DNA of 64,000 bases. Source: Roseovarius sp. THAF9. Its GTDB lineage: Bacteria > Pseudomonadota > Alphaproteobacteria > Rhodobacterales > Rhodobacteraceae. Below the pieces are notes generated by a model. It worked only from the letters and a program-made list of their open reading frames with translations. It was not told where the DNA came from and made no database searches. Numbering within the stretch: the first letter of the stretch is position 1; the number at the start of each line of letters is the position of its first letter. Location: positions 1,580,001 through 1,644,000 of the forward strand of contig NZ_CP045404.1 in the NCBI RefSeq assembly GCF_009363715.1, written 5' to 3'. Of this stretch, positions 35,595 through 44,507 are shown piece after piece. The translations under genes and the position numbers were made by a program.

Positions 35595-35627
35595 TTGCAA
35601 TCCGCTCAGAATGTTCTACTTTCGTTC
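35595..35627 (+). promoter_or_regulatory. SOS (LexA) box over the promoter of the radical SAM / UdgX operon
   Basis: GTTC-TACTTTC-GTTC (35613-35627) is a perfect match to the alphaproteobacterial LexA site GTTC-N7-GTTC. It overlaps a plausible promoter, TTGCAA (35595-35600), 16 bases, TACTTT (35617-35622), and ends two bases before the ATG at 35630. The message would thus be nearly leaderless. LexA binding would block this promoter. Confidence 0.8.
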
Positions 35628-35629
35628 AC

Positions 35630-36859
35630 ATGCGCAAATCACTTTCCGACAAGCTCGCCATCCTTGCCGACGCCGCGAAATACGACGCCTCCTGCGCGTC
35701 GTCCGGCACCACCCGCCGCGACAGCCGCAATGGCGGCATCGGCAGCGCGGGCGGCAGCGGCATCTGTCACGCCTACACCCCCGACGGGCGCTGCATCAGC
35801 CTGCTCAAGATCCTGATGACGAATTTCTGCATCTATGACTGCGCCTATTGCATCAACCGCGTCAGCAGCGGGGTAGAGCGGGCACGTTTCACCCCCGAAG
35901 AGGTCGTGACCCTGACGCTGGAATTCTACCGCCGCAATTACATCGAGGGTCTGTTCCTCAGCTCCGGCATCATCAAGAGCCCCGACGACACCATGGCCGA
36001 CATCACCCGCATCGCCCGGATGCTGCGCCAGGATCATGGCTTCAAGGGGTACATCCACCTCAAGACCATCCCCGAGGCCAGCCAGGAGCTGATCGACGAG
36101 GCCGGGCGTTATGCCGACCGCCTGTCGGTCAATATCGAACTGCCCAAGGATGACAGCACCCGCACCCTTGCACCGCAGAAACGCCCCGAAACGATCCGCG
36201 CCGCCATGGCCTCTGTCCGGCTGAAACAGCAGGCCAGCAAGGAACGGTCGCACACCGGAAAACGCGCGCCGAAATTCGCCCCTGCCGGGCAGTCCACGCA
36301 GATGATCGTCGGCGCGGATGGCTCGAACGACAAGGCGATCCTGACGACCTCATCGCGCCTCTACACAGGCTACAAGCTGCGCCGTGTCTATTACTCGGCC
36401 TTCTCGCCCATCCCCGACAGCTCCGCCATGCTGCCGCTGATCAAGCCGCCCCTGGTGCGCGAACACCGGCTCTACCAGGCCGACTGGCTTTTGCGCTTCT
36501 ACGGCTTCGACGTGGACGAGATCACCGATGTGGCGCCCTCGGGCAATCTCGACCTCGACATTGACCCGAAATTGGCTTGGGCGCTGGCGCATCGCGGGCA
36601 GTTCCCAGTCGACGTGAACCGCGCCGGGCGCGACGTGCTGCTGCGCGTTCCCGGTTTTGGCAGCAAGACTGTCAATCGCATTCTGGCCGCCCGCCGTTCG
36701 GGCGTCCTGCGTTATGCCGACCTTCTGCGCATCGGTGCGCGGATGGGCATGGCGAAATCCTTTATTACCACGCCGGACTGGTCCCCAGCCGGACTGACCG
36801 ACAGCGTTGACCTGCGCGCCCGCTTCGCGCCCGCGCCGGAACAGCTGAGCCTCTTCTGA
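35630..36859 (+). CDS. Putative DNA modification/repair radical SAM protein
   Basis: A 409-residue radical SAM enzyme with the cluster motif NFCIYDCAYCINR (Cys67, Cys71, Cys74) and a C-terminal helix-hairpin-helix DNA-binding module (RDVLLRVPGFGSKTVNRILA, about residues 342-361). An Arg-rich N-terminus and QSTQMIVGADGSNDK segment match the family always found next to a UdgX-like glycosylase (named putative DNA modification/repair radical SAM protein). No substrate is established. The SOS box directly upstream places it in the DNA-damage response. Start ATG 35630 is set by that promoter and family starts. It overlaps the next gene by one base (TGATG). Confidence 0.9.
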   Translation: MRKSLSDKLAILADAAKYDASCASSGTTRRDSRNGGIGSAGGSGICHAYTPDGRCISLLKILMTNFCIYDCAYCINRVSSGVERARFTPEEVVTLTLEFYRRNYIEGLFLSSGIIKSPDDTMADITRIARMLRQDHGFKGYIHLKTIPEASQELIDEAGRYADRLSVNIELPKDDSTRTLAPQKRPETIRAAMASVRLKQQASKERSHTGKRAPKFAPAGQSTQMIVGADGSNDKAILTTSSRLYTGYKLRRVYYSAFSPIPDSSAMLPLIKPPLVREHRLYQADWLLRFYGFDVDEITDVAPSGNLDLDIDPKLAWALAHRGQFPVDVNRAGRDVLLRVPGFGSKTVNRILAARRSGVLRYADLLRIGARMGMAKSFITTPDWSPAGLTDSVDLRARFAPAPEQLSLF

Positions 36860-38319
36860 TGTACCGCGCCTCGCTGCCGGAGCTTGGGTTCTTCGAGGCG
36901 TGGCGCGACGCCGCCCGTCGCCTTCTGAGCCATGCCGTGCCCCCGTACCAGATAGAATGGGGCAGGGGAGAGGACGCCAGCCTGTTCCCCGCCGACCCGC
37001 TGCCCGAGGCGGATGGCCCCCACGCGGTGACCTCGACCAAGGAGTTCCTGTCGCTGGCCAGGACCGCGCTGTGCCATTCCGGCACCGAGGCGCCGACGCT
37101 GCTCTACCAGGCGCTTCACCGGCACCAGACCAACCGCCGCGCGCTCGCCAATCCCGCCGATCCCGTCGCGCGCAAGCTCTCGGTGCTGCAAAAGGCCGTG
37201 CGCCGCGACATTCATAAGATGCATGCCTTCGTTCGTTTCCGCGAGTTGCCCACGAAGGGCAATCGCCGCAGCTTCGGCGCATGGTTCGAGCCCGATCACC
37301 ACATCCTGGAAACCGGCACGCCTTTCTTCGCCAAGCGTTTTGCCGACATGGACTGGATGATCGCCACGCCGCAGGGTGTCGCCCGATTTGAGGATGGCAC
37401 CCAAACCTTCCATCCCCCGGCAGACCGCCCCGATCTGCCCGAAGACGCCTCCGAGGCGCTTTGGGGGACCTATTTCGCCAATATCTTCAACCCCGCACGC
37501 CTGCATCTTCAGGCCATGCGCTCGGAGATGCCGCTGAAATACTGGAAGAACCTGCCCGAGACCGACCTTATCCCCGGGATGCTCGCCGACGCCGAGGCGC
37601 GGGTGGAAAAGATGCGCGCCGCCATGCCGACAGAAGCGCCCGCTCATGCCGAACGCATTCTCAGCCGCCTGCCGCAACCCAAAGTGCCCGACATGCCCGA
37701 CAGCATGGACGAGGCCCGCGCCGCCGCCATGCAGTGCCAGCGCTGCGGCTTGTGCGAGGCCGCCACGCAGACCGTTTGGGGCAGGGGGGACGCCAAGGCC
37801 GACCTGATGATCGTCGGCGAACAGCCCGGCGATGCCGAGGATCTGGCCGGCAAACCCTTCGTGGGTCCCGCGGGTCAGTTGCTGACCACACTCATGGACG
37901 AGGCCGACGTCGGCGACAGCTGGATGACCAACGCGGTCAAGCATTTCAAATTCCGCCCCACCGGCAAGCGCCGGATGCACCAGAACCCCGACCCGCACGA
38001 GATCGACCATTGCCGCTGGTGGCTCGACCTCGAACGTCGCTTCGTGCAGCCGACACTGACGGTCGCGCTTGGGGGCTCTGCGGCCTATGCCCTGACCGGC
38101 AACGATGCGCCAATGAAAGCGCGCCGTGGCCAGGTTGAGACCGCCCATGACGGCGGTGCGGTGCTGGTGACATGGCACCCCAGCTATATCCTGCGCCTCG
38201 ACGGCTCTGCGTCGACGGCGGCGCGCAGCGAACTGCGCGACGACCTGGCCGCCGCGGCAGAGGTCATCCGTTCCAATCCGGTTCATGCGAATCCGGCCGC
38301 CGCAACTTCCGGCACTTGA
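36859..38319 (+). CDS. DUF4130-UdgX fusion, uracil-DNA glycosylase family protein
   Basis: A 486-residue two-domain protein. The N-terminal half (about 1-250) is the DUF4130 domain (AVRRDIHKMHAFVRFRELPT; FAKRFADMDWMIATPQG; GTYFANIFNPARLHLQAM). The C-terminal half (about 275-475) is a UdgX-type glycosylase with CQRCGLCEAATQTVWGRGDA, VGEQPGDAEDLAGKPFVGPA (about 319-338), KHFKFRPTGKRRMHQ (361-375) and TWHPSYILR. His374 in KRRMH matches the UdgX histidine that becomes covalently linked to the abasic site. Cys residues suit a 4Fe-4S cluster. It is coupled to the radical SAM gene and shares its SOS control. What the DUF4130 half does is unknown. Confidence 0.9.
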   Translation: MYRASLPELGFFEAWRDAARRLLSHAVPPYQIEWGRGEDASLFPADPLPEADGPHAVTSTKEFLSLARTALCHSGTEAPTLLYQALHRHQTNRRALANPADPVARKLSVLQKAVRRDIHKMHAFVRFRELPTKGNRRSFGAWFEPDHHILETGTPFFAKRFADMDWMIATPQGVARFEDGTQTFHPPADRPDLPEDASEALWGTYFANIFNPARLHLQAMRSEMPLKYWKNLPETDLIPGMLADAEARVEKMRAAMPTEAPAHAERILSRLPQPKVPDMPDSMDEARAAAMQCQRCGLCEAATQTVWGRGDAKADLMIVGEQPGDAEDLAGKPFVGPAGQLLTTLMDEADVGDSWMTNAVKHFKFRPTGKRRMHQNPDPHEIDHCRWWLDLERRFVQPTLTVALGGSAAYALTGNDAPMKARRGQVETAHDGGAVLVTWHPSYILRLDGSASTAARSELRDDLAAAAEVIRSNPVHANPAAATSGT

Positions 38320-38341
38320 GCCCGAAGAGCGCCTTCAAAAG

Positions 38342-39205
38342 CTATTTCCTGAATATCCGCGTCGAGCGGAACATGCCCTCGAGTTCCTCGATCCGGTCGC
38401 GCGCCTTTTCAAGGCGTTGTGTCTGGATGGCGGCGATCAACGCCTCGACGATCAGGTTGATCCCAAGCGTCGAGTCCCAGCTTGAAGGCACCTCGACCAG
38501 CGCGTTGATGACGTGATCGGCCGTTTGCGAGATCGGCGAGCCCCATTGGTCAGTGAAAAGCACGATGACCACGCCGCGTTCCTTGGCAAGGCTTGCGAGC
38601 CGAGCCAGGTCCGCCTCGTAGCGGCGAATGTCGAAAATCACGAGGACGGAGCGCGGACCCATGTCGATCAGGTATTGCGGCCAGACGTTGGGCGATTGCG
38701 ACAACAGCGTCACGCCGGGGCGGACGATCTGAAGGTGGTTGAAGAAGTAATCCGCGTTCGAGCGCGTGATGCGCCCGCCGAGCAGAAAGATGCTGCGCCG
38801 CGTATCGGCCAGCACCTTGGTCAGCGCGTCGAACGTGGCAGGGTCGAGCCGCTCGATCGTCTGGTTGAGATTGTCGAACACGGCTTCGGCGAAATTGCGG
38901 AAGGCGGGGGAATCCTTGCGACCCTGCGGCCAGCCTTCGCGCTTGAGGATCGGCTTCTTGATCTGGGCCGAGGCTTCTTCGCGCAGGGCGGCCTGCATTT
39001 CCGGGAAGCCGTCAAAACCCAGCTTTCGCGCCAGCCGGATCACCGTCGGTGTCGACACGCCCGCGGCCTCGGCCAGCTTGGTGATCGATTGCAATCCGGA
39101 CATGGGATAATCCCGCAAAAGGACGTCCGACAACAGACGCTCGGCCGGTGTCAGCGCGCCGGCCTTGTCCTTCAGCTTGTCCTTTACGATGCCCGTCCGT
39201 GTCAC
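38342..39205 (-). CDS. MurR/RpiR family transcriptional regulator
   Basis: A 287-residue regulator: N-terminal RpiR helix-turn-helix (LTPAERLLSDVLLRDYPMSG; TKLAEAAGVSTPTVIRLARK, FDGFPEMQAAL) and a C-terminal SIS sugar-phosphate-type domain (SIFLLGGRITRSNADYFFNH; RSVLVIFDIRRYEADLARLA). I chose GTG 39205, with AAAAGG nine bases upstream; the longer TTG start at 39226 would lie inside a palindrome. It is divergent from the amidohydrolase/TRAP/ligase island, so it is the likely regulator of that island. The effector may be a non-sugar, as in other SIS regulators with TRAP genes. Confidence 0.85.
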   Translation of the reverse strand: MTRTGIVKDKLKDKAGALTPAERLLSDVLLRDYPMSGLQSITKLAEAAGVSTPTVIRLARKLGFDGFPEMQAALREEASAQIKKPILKREGWPQGRKDSPAFRNFAEAVFDNLNQTIERLDPATFDALTKVLADTRRSIFLLGGRITRSNADYFFNHLQIVRPGVTLLSQSPNVWPQYLIDMGPRSVLVIFDIRRYEADLARLASLAKERGVVIVLFTDQWGSPISQTADHVINALVEVPSSWDSTLGINLIVEALIAAIQTQRLEKARDRIEELEGMFRSTRIFRK

Positions 39206-39218
39206 CTGCGATGCCTTT

Positions 39219-39301
39219 TGAAGCAATTGCTACAAGATAATCGATGGCCGTAGTTTCGTCTACGAAAAATTCTTGACAGGTTTCGGGTCCCGCCCACTAA
39301 T
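39219..39301 (+). promoter_or_regulatory. Operators and promoter of the catabolic island
   Basis: TGAAGC-AATT-GCTACA (39219-39234) is a nearly perfect 16-base palindrome, and TTTCGT-CT-ACGAAA (39254-39267) is a perfect one just upstream of a strong -35 TTGACA (39273-39278), 17 bases, ACTAAT (39296-39301). The layout suits repression by the divergent RpiR protein. The -10 overlaps the ATG at 39300, so the message may begin at the GTG 39309. Confidence 0.55.
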
Positions 39302-40082
39302 GTGCCGTGTGAGTGGATCGAACGCATACCGGATTCTTTCGCCCCAAGAAGGGCACCCGTCGCAGGTTATCAACCGCGGCGGGCAGGCGCCTGTCTGCCT
39401 TGTCTGTGAACATGCCAGCGCCGTGATACCGGCCACGCTCGGCACGCTTGGTCTGGCCGAGGAGGACCGGTTTTCCCATGCGGTGTGGGATATCGGTGCC
39501 GAGGCGCTGGCCCGCGAGGTGTCGGCACGGCTCGATGCGCCGCTGGTTCTCGCCCGGGTGTCGCGGCTGGTTTATGATCTGAACCGTCCGCCACAAGCGC
39601 CCGACGCGATGCCCGGCCAGAGCGGTGACATCCCGGTGCCGGGAAACCGCGACCTGACCCGGGATGAAAAGGACGCACGCACGGCGGAGGTCTATGACCC
39701 GTTCCACGCAACATTGTCCGAGGTGCTCGATGGCTTTGACGCGCCGCCCGCCCTGGTCACGATCCACAGTTTCGCGCCCATCTGGGACGGCAAGCCACGC
39801 GCGACGCAGCTGGGCTTTTTGCACGACGCGGATGCGGGGCTTGCGACGACAATGCTTAAGGTCGCGGACACCGCGCTGGTGACCCGTCTTAACGAGCCCT
39901 ATTCGGCGCGGGACGGGGTGACCCATACGCTTGAACGTCATGCAATCGCACGCGGGCTGCAGAACGTGATGATTGAAGTGCGCAACGACTTGCTGACCGC
40001 CGAGGCGGACGTGGCCCGGATCGCAACGGAACTGGCGGGTATGCTGACCGCCGCGCTGGATCTGGAGGGCGCGCCGGCATGA
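39300..40082 (+). CDS. N-formylglutamate amidohydrolase-family protein
   Basis: A zinc-amidohydrolase-like protein of about 260 residues. It has the family order CEHASAVIPATLGTLGLAEE, ..HAVWDIGAEALAREVSARL, VSRLVYDLNRPPQAPDAM, ALVTIHSFAPIWDGKPRATQ and YSARDGVTHTLERHAIARGL with the final VMIEVRNDLL. It would cleave an amide bond on glutamate or a similar acyl-amine. In this island, with a glutamine-synthetase-like ligase, hydrolysis of a gamma-glutamyl amide is an attractive alternative to N-formylglutamate, and there are no histidine-degradation genes nearby. The start is uncertain: ATG 39300 or GTG 39309, neither with a good ribosome site. It overlaps dctQ by four bases. Confidence 0.8.
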   Translation: MCRVSGSNAYRILSPQEGHPSQVINRGGQAPVCLVCEHASAVIPATLGTLGLAEEDRFSHAVWDIGAEALAREVSARLDAPLVLARVSRLVYDLNRPPQAPDAMPGQSGDIPVPGNRDLTRDEKDARTAEVYDPFHATLSEVLDGFDAPPALVTIHSFAPIWDGKPRATQLGFLHDADAGLATTMLKVADTALVTRLNEPYSARDGVTHTLERHAIARGLQNVMIEVRNDLLTAEADVARIATELAGMLTAALDLEGAPA

Positions 40083-40657
40083 CCGCGGCAATGCTGAAAT
40101 ACGTGGCTGTGGTCGACCGCATGAACCGCTGGATCGGGCGGATCGTCATGTACGGGATCTTCGTGATGATGGCGATCCTGCTGTGGTCGTCGTTTACAAA
40201 GCTGGGCAGCGATATCGGGCTCGATATCAACCCCTCGCTCTGGACGCTGGAAATGGCGCAGTTCGCGATGGTCGCCTATTATATTCTCGGCGGTCCGTAC
40301 TCGATCCAGATGGGCTCGAACGTGCGCATGGACCTGCTTTATGGCGAATGGAGCGATCGGCGCAAGGCGCAGGTCGATGCCTTTACCGTGCTCTTCCTGA
40401 TCGTCTACCTGATCTTCCTGCTCTGGGGCGGCTGGGACAGCCTGATGTATTCCTTCCAGTACGGCGGCGAGCGCAGCAACAGCGTCTGGCGGCCTTATCT
40501 CTGGCCGATCAAGCTGATCATGGTCGTGGGCATCTTCCTGATGCTGCTTCAGGCCATCAGCGAGCTCTTCAAGGATATCCTGCGGCTGAAGGGGCATGAC
40601 ATGGGCCCCAAGGATAAAGACACCTCTGACGCCCGGCCCGAGGGGACCCGCACCTGA
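40079..40657 (+). CDS. TRAP transporter small permease (DctQ)
   Basis: Small membrane subunit of a tripartite ATP-independent periplasmic importer. The 192-residue protein has four hydrophobic segments (about residues 22-42, 62-84, 97-118, 142-165), with the DctQ-typical NPSLWTLEMAQFAMVAYYIL and SNVRMDLLYGEWSDRRKAQV regions and a charged C-terminal tail. Its ATG lies within the amidohydrolase stop and its TGA overlaps the DctM start (TGATG), so all are cotranslated. The C-terminal DMGPKDKDTSDARPEGTRT tail is soluble. Substrate is set by the DctP at 42042-43079. Confidence 0.93.
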   Translation: MTAAMLKYVAVVDRMNRWIGRIVMYGIFVMMAILLWSSFTKLGSDIGLDINPSLWTLEMAQFAMVAYYILGGPYSIQMGSNVRMDLLYGEWSDRRKAQVDAFTVLFLIVYLIFLLWGGWDSLMYSFQYGGERSNSVWRPYLWPIKLIMVVGIFLMLLQAISELFKDILRLKGHDMGPKDKDTSDARPEGTRT

Positions 40658-41982
40658 TGCCTTACGAAGCCATCGCCGCGCTGATGTTCGCCTCCATGAT
40701 GCTGATGCTGCTGACCGGGCAGCGGGTCTTTGGCGCCATCGGGTTCGTCGCCGTCGTCGCGGCCTTCTTCCTGTGGGGCGACCGGGGCGGCTATGATCTT
40801 GGCTTTGCCGCCGCGATCAAGTTGATGAAATGGTATCCGCTGCTGACGCTGCCGATGTTCATCTTCATGGGCTACGTCCTGTCCGAAAGCCGCATCGCGG
40901 ATGACCTCTACCGCATGTTCCACGTCTGGATGGGCGGGCTGTCGGGCGGGCTTGCCGTGGGGACGATCGGGCTGATGGTGCTGATCTCGGCCATGAATGG
41001 GCTTTCGGTCGCGGGCATGGCCATCGGCGCCACCATCGCTTTGCCGGAACTCTTGAAGCGGGGGTATGACAAGCGGATGGTCACCGGGGTGATACAGGCG
41101 GGCTCATCGCTGGGTATCCTCGTGCCACCCTCCGTCGTGCTGGTGCTTTACGCCATGATCGCCCGCCAGCCTGTGGGGCAATTGTGGCTGGCAGGCGTGC
41201 TGCCGGGGCTGATGATGGCGGGGATGTTCGTGCTTTACATCGTGATCCGCTGCCGCCTGAACCCGACGCTTGGTCCGATCCTGCCGAAAGAAGAGCGCAA
41301 CATCCCGATGGGCAAAAAGATCCGCCTGCTGGGCGCGGGCCTTTTGCCGCTTTTCATCTTCTTCACCATGATGGTGCCCTTCGTGAACGGCTGGACATCA
41401 CTCGTGGAGTCCTCGGCCATCGGCGCCATCGCCGCCTTTCTGGCCGCCGTGGTCAAGGGCCGGATGACGCGGCAGGTGTTCGAGACCTCGGTGCGCAAGA
41501 CGCTTGGCATCTCCTGCATGTTCATGTGGATCATCCTGGCCGCGCTGGCCTTCGGCTCGGTCTTCGACGGGCTGGGCGCGGTCAAGGCGATCGAGAGCCT
41601 CTTCACCGAACAGCTGGGCCTCAGCCCATGGATGATCCTGATCCTGATGCAGCTGTCGTTCATCCTGATGGGCACGTTTCTCGACGACACCGCGATGCTC
41701 GTGATCGTGGCACCGCTCTACGTGCCGCTGGTGGGCGCGCTTGGTTTCGACCTGATCTGGTACGGCGTGCTGTACACGATAACCACGCAAATCGCCTACA
41801 TGACGCCGCCCTTCGGCTACAACCTGTTCCTGATGCGCGCGATGGCGCCGCCCGAGATCACGCTGAAGGACATCTATACCTCGATCCTGCCCTTCGTGCT
41901 GGTGATGGTGGTGGCGCTGTCGACGATCATGATCTTCCCTGAAATCGCGCTTTGGCTGCCGGGGTATGTCTATGGAAATTAA
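40657..41982 (+). CDS. TRAP transporter large permease (DctM)
   Basis: Large channel subunit of the sodium-coupled TRAP importer. The 441-residue protein is hydrophobic throughout, with about 12 helices. It contains the family features LTLPMFIFMGYVLSESRIAD, AMNGLSVAGMAIGATIALPE, GVIQAGSSLGILVPPSVVLV and the LDDTAMLVIVAPLYVPLVGA segment near the C-terminus, ending in TPPFGYNLFLMRAMAPPEIT. It is coupled to DctQ upstream by a one-base overlap. The DctP gene begins 59 bases downstream. The complete Q-M-P set shows a working importer. Confidence 0.95.
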   Translation: MPYEAIAALMFASMMLMLLTGQRVFGAIGFVAVVAAFFLWGDRGGYDLGFAAAIKLMKWYPLLTLPMFIFMGYVLSESRIADDLYRMFHVWMGGLSGGLAVGTIGLMVLISAMNGLSVAGMAIGATIALPELLKRGYDKRMVTGVIQAGSSLGILVPPSVVLVLYAMIARQPVGQLWLAGVLPGLMMAGMFVLYIVIRCRLNPTLGPILPKEERNIPMGKKIRLLGAGLLPLFIFFTMMVPFVNGWTSLVESSAIGAIAAFLAAVVKGRMTRQVFETSVRKTLGISCMFMWIILAALAFGSVFDGLGAVKAIESLFTEQLGLSPWMILILMQLSFILMGTFLDDTAMLVIVAPLYVPLVGALGFDLIWYGVLYTITTQIAYMTPPFGYNLFLMRAMAPPEITLKDIYTSILPFVLVMVVALSTIMIFPEIALWLPGYVYGN

Positions 41983-42041
41983 ACAAAAGACCTTGGTCAC
42001 AAGGCGTTCGAGCAACTGAACCTAACAGAGAGGGTATAACA

Positions 42042-43079
42042 ATGACGACAAGACGTAATTTCCTGAGAGCGGCCGGTGCGGCCGTACCGGCGACGCTTGC
42101 AACCCCTGCGATCGTCAAGGCGCAGAGCGCGATCAAGTGGCGCTTCCAGACCTATGCCGGCAGCGCGCTTGGCGAACAGGTGACCAAACCGGCCATCGAC
42201 TACATCAACGCCAATGCCAACGGCGAGCTGGAAATCGAGCTGTTCTATGCAGACCAGATCGTCCCCACCGGTGAGCTGTTCCAGGCACTTCAGCGCGGCA
42301 CGATCGACGGCGTCCATTCGGACGACGACTCGATGGCCTCGCCCACGCCGCTGCGCATGTTCGGCGGGTATTTCCCGTTCGCCACCAAGCACATCCTCGA
42401 CGTGCCGGTGCTCTTCAACCAGTACGGCCTCGCCGATATCTGGCGCGAGGAATACGGCAAGGTTGGCGTGCAATGGCTGTCGGCGGCAGGGCAGGACCCG
42501 TGCAACTTCAACACCAAGAAGGAAATCACCTCGGTCGACGACCTTGACGGGCTGAAGCTCTACACCTTCCCCACGGCGGGCCGGTTCCTGGCCAAGTTCG
42601 GCGTCGTGCCGGTGAACATCCCCTACGAGGACGCCGAGGTCGCCGTTCAGACCGGCGAGCTTGACGGCATGGCCTGGTCGGGCATCACCGAGGATTACAC
42701 GGTTGGTTGGGCCGACGTGACCGACTACTTCCTGACCAACAACATCTCGGGCGCGTGGATCGGCTCTTGGTTCGCCAACCAGGAACGCTGGGCCGAACTG
42801 CCCGATCACCTGAAATCGGTCGTCATGGCCGGGGTCGAGGCCGGCCACACCTATCGCAACCAGTGGTACTGGGGCGGCGAGGCCGCGCTGCGCGCCAATG
42901 GCGACAAGCTGGAACTGCGCTCGGTGCCCGCGTCCGAATGGGCCGAGGTCGAGAACGCCGCCAAGGAATTCTGGGACGAAGTCGCCCAGGAAGGCGAGGT
43001 TCACGAAAAGATCGTCGGCATCTTCCGCGAATACAACTCGGTCATCAACCAGGCCGGCGTGCCCTACAACTTCGAGTAA
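42042..43079 (+). CDS. TRAP transporter substrate-binding protein (DctP), Tat-exported
   Basis: Periplasmic receptor of the TRAP importer. The 345-residue protein begins MTTRRNFLRAAGAAVPATLA with a twin-arginine signal, then has the DctP fold: IKWRFQTYAGSALGEQVTKP, LFYADQIVPTGELFQALQRG, GTIDGVHSDDDSMASPTPLR, and the solute-anchoring region around DDLDGLKLYTFPTAGRFLAK. The conserved Arg contacting a carboxylate of the ligand is probable at GLKLYTFPTAGR, but this is inference. ATG 42042 has AGAGAGGG upstream. A stem-loop after the stop (43096-43120) separates it from the ligase gene and may raise DctP abundance. Confidence 0.92.
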   Translation: MTTRRNFLRAAGAAVPATLATPAIVKAQSAIKWRFQTYAGSALGEQVTKPAIDYINANANGELEIELFYADQIVPTGELFQALQRGTIDGVHSDDDSMASPTPLRMFGGYFPFATKHILDVPVLFNQYGLADIWREEYGKVGVQWLSAAGQDPCNFNTKKEITSVDDLDGLKLYTFPTAGRFLAKFGVVPVNIPYEDAEVAVQTGELDGMAWSGITEDYTVGWADVTDYFLTNNISGAWIGSWFANQERWAELPDHLKSVVMAGVEAGHTYRNQWYWGGEAALRANGDKLELRSVPASEWAEVENAAKEFWDEVAQEGEVHEKIVGIFREYNSVINQAGVPYNFE

Positions 43080-43095
43080 GCCAGCCCAAAGACCT

Positions 43096-43120
43096 GGAGC
43101 GCCTTTTCCCAAGGCGCTCC
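43096..43120 (+). terminator. Intercistronic stem-loop after dctP
   Basis: GGAGCGCCTT (43096-43105) pairs perfectly with AAGGCGCTCC (43111-43120) around TTCCC, then GTTCATTTC. The U-run is weak, so it is more likely an attenuator or a 3'-end protector that raises the binding-protein transcript over the downstream genes. Confidence 0.65.
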
Positions 43121-43142
43121 GTTCATTTCAAGGAGAACACAC

Positions 43143-44507
43143 ATGACCGCCAATCTCAGCTTCGACGCTCTCAAGAAGCTTGCCTCGAAAGGCGAGATCG
43201 ACACGGTCCTCGTCTGCCTCGTGGACATGCAGGGGCGGCTCATGGGCAAGCGGTTCCATGTCTCGAACTTCCTCGAGTCTGCGCATGAGGAAACCCATTG
43301 CTGCAATTACCTGCTGGCCACGGACCTCGAGATGGCCACGCCCGACGGCTACGCTGCGACCTCGTGGGAAAAGGGCTATGGCGACTACGTCATGAAGCCG
43401 GACCTCGCGACGCTGCGCCGCCTGCCGTGGCTCGACGGCACCGCGCTGGTGCTGTGCGACATCATCGACCATCACACGCACGAGCCCGTGCCGCACAGCC
43501 CGCGCCAGATCCTCAAGGCACAGATCGCGCGGGCCGAGGCGATGGGCTTCACCCCGATGATGGCAACCGAATTGGAATTCTTCCTTTTCGAGAAGTCCTT
43601 CGACGAGATCAGCCGCGACGGCTATCGCAGCCTGACGCCGATCAGTGGCTACAACGAGGACTACAATATCTTCCAGACCACGAAGGAAGAGCATGTCATG
43701 CGTCCGATCCGAAACCTGCTGTTTGAGGCGGGCGTGCCGGTCGAGAACAGCAAGGGTGAGGCCGAGACCGGGCAGGAAGAGCTGAACATTCGCTATGCCG
43801 AGGCGATGCTGTGTGCCGACCACCACACGATCGCGAAGCAAGCCGTGAAGGAAATCGCGAACCAGCATGGGCACGCTGCAAGCTTTCTGCCCAAGTGGCA
43901 CGTTGACAAGGTTGGCTCCGCCGCGCATATCCACCAGTCGCTTTTCAAGGGCGACACACCCGCGTTCTATGATGCGGACGCCGATCTGACCATGTCCGAC
44001 ACGCTGAAAAGCTATGTCGCGGGCCTGTTGAAATACTCCACCGACATCACCTATTTCCTCGCGCCCTACATCAACAGCTACAAGCGCCTGATGCCCGGCA
44101 CCTTCGCCCCCACGAAGATCGCGTGGAGCATCGACAATCGCACCGCCTGTTACCGGCTGGTGGGGGATGGCACCAAGGGCGTGCGCATCGAATGCCGGAC
44201 GCCCGGTTCGGACATCAACCCGTACCTCGCCTGCGCCGCGCAACTGGCCGCCGGGCTGTGCGGTATCGAAGAGGGGCTGAAGCTGTCGCCACCTGTCACC
44301 GGCGACGTCTACAAGATGGACGATGTGCCCATGCTGCCCCACACCCTGCGGGCCGCAACGCAAACGCTGCGCAGCTCCGACATGCTGCGCCGGGTGATGG
44401 GTGACGATGTGGTCGATCACTACACCCGTGCCGCCGAGGTCGAGCAGGAGACGTTCGACGCGGTCGTGACCGACTGGGAAATCGCGCGCGGATTTGAAAG
44501 GGCATGA
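43143..44507 (+). CDS. Glutamine-synthetase-family ligase, probable gamma-glutamyl-amine synthetase
   Basis: ATP-dependent ligase of the glutamine synthetase superfamily, most similar in layout to the PuuA/GlnT-type enzymes that glutamylate amines. The 454-residue protein has LVCLVDMQGRLMGKRFHVSN at the N-terminus, the metal-binding ATELEFFLFE, the GQEELNIRYAEAML segment, VGSAAHIHQSLF and PTKIAWSIDNRTACYRLVGD with RIECRTPGSDINPYLACAA at the end. It is encoded with an aldehyde dehydrogenase, an alcohol dehydrogenase and an amidohydrolase, which suggests glutamylation of an amino alcohol. Not gamma-glutamylmethylamide synthetase by context: no N-methylglutamate genes are near. ATG 43143 has AAGGAGAAC upstream. 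Confidence 0.85.
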   Translation: MTANLSFDALKKLASKGEIDTVLVCLVDMQGRLMGKRFHVSNFLESAHEETHCCNYLLATDLEMATPDGYAATSWEKGYGDYVMKPDLATLRRLPWLDGTALVLCDIIDHHTHEPVPHSPRQILKAQIARAEAMGFTPMMATELEFFLFEKSFDEISRDGYRSLTPISGYNEDYNIFQTTKEEHVMRPIRNLLFEAGVPVENSKGEAETGQEELNIRYAEAMLCADHHTIAKQAVKEIANQHGHAASFLPKWHVDKVGSAAHIHQSLFKGDTPAFYDADADLTMSDTLKSYVAGLLKYSTDITYFLAPYINSYKRLMPGTFAPTKIAWSIDNRTACYRLVGDGTKGVRIECRTPGSDINPYLACAAQLAAGLCGIEEGLKLSPPVTGDVYKMDDVPMLPHTLRAATQTLRSSDMLRRVMGDDVVDHYTRAAEVEQETFDAVVTDWEIARGFERA

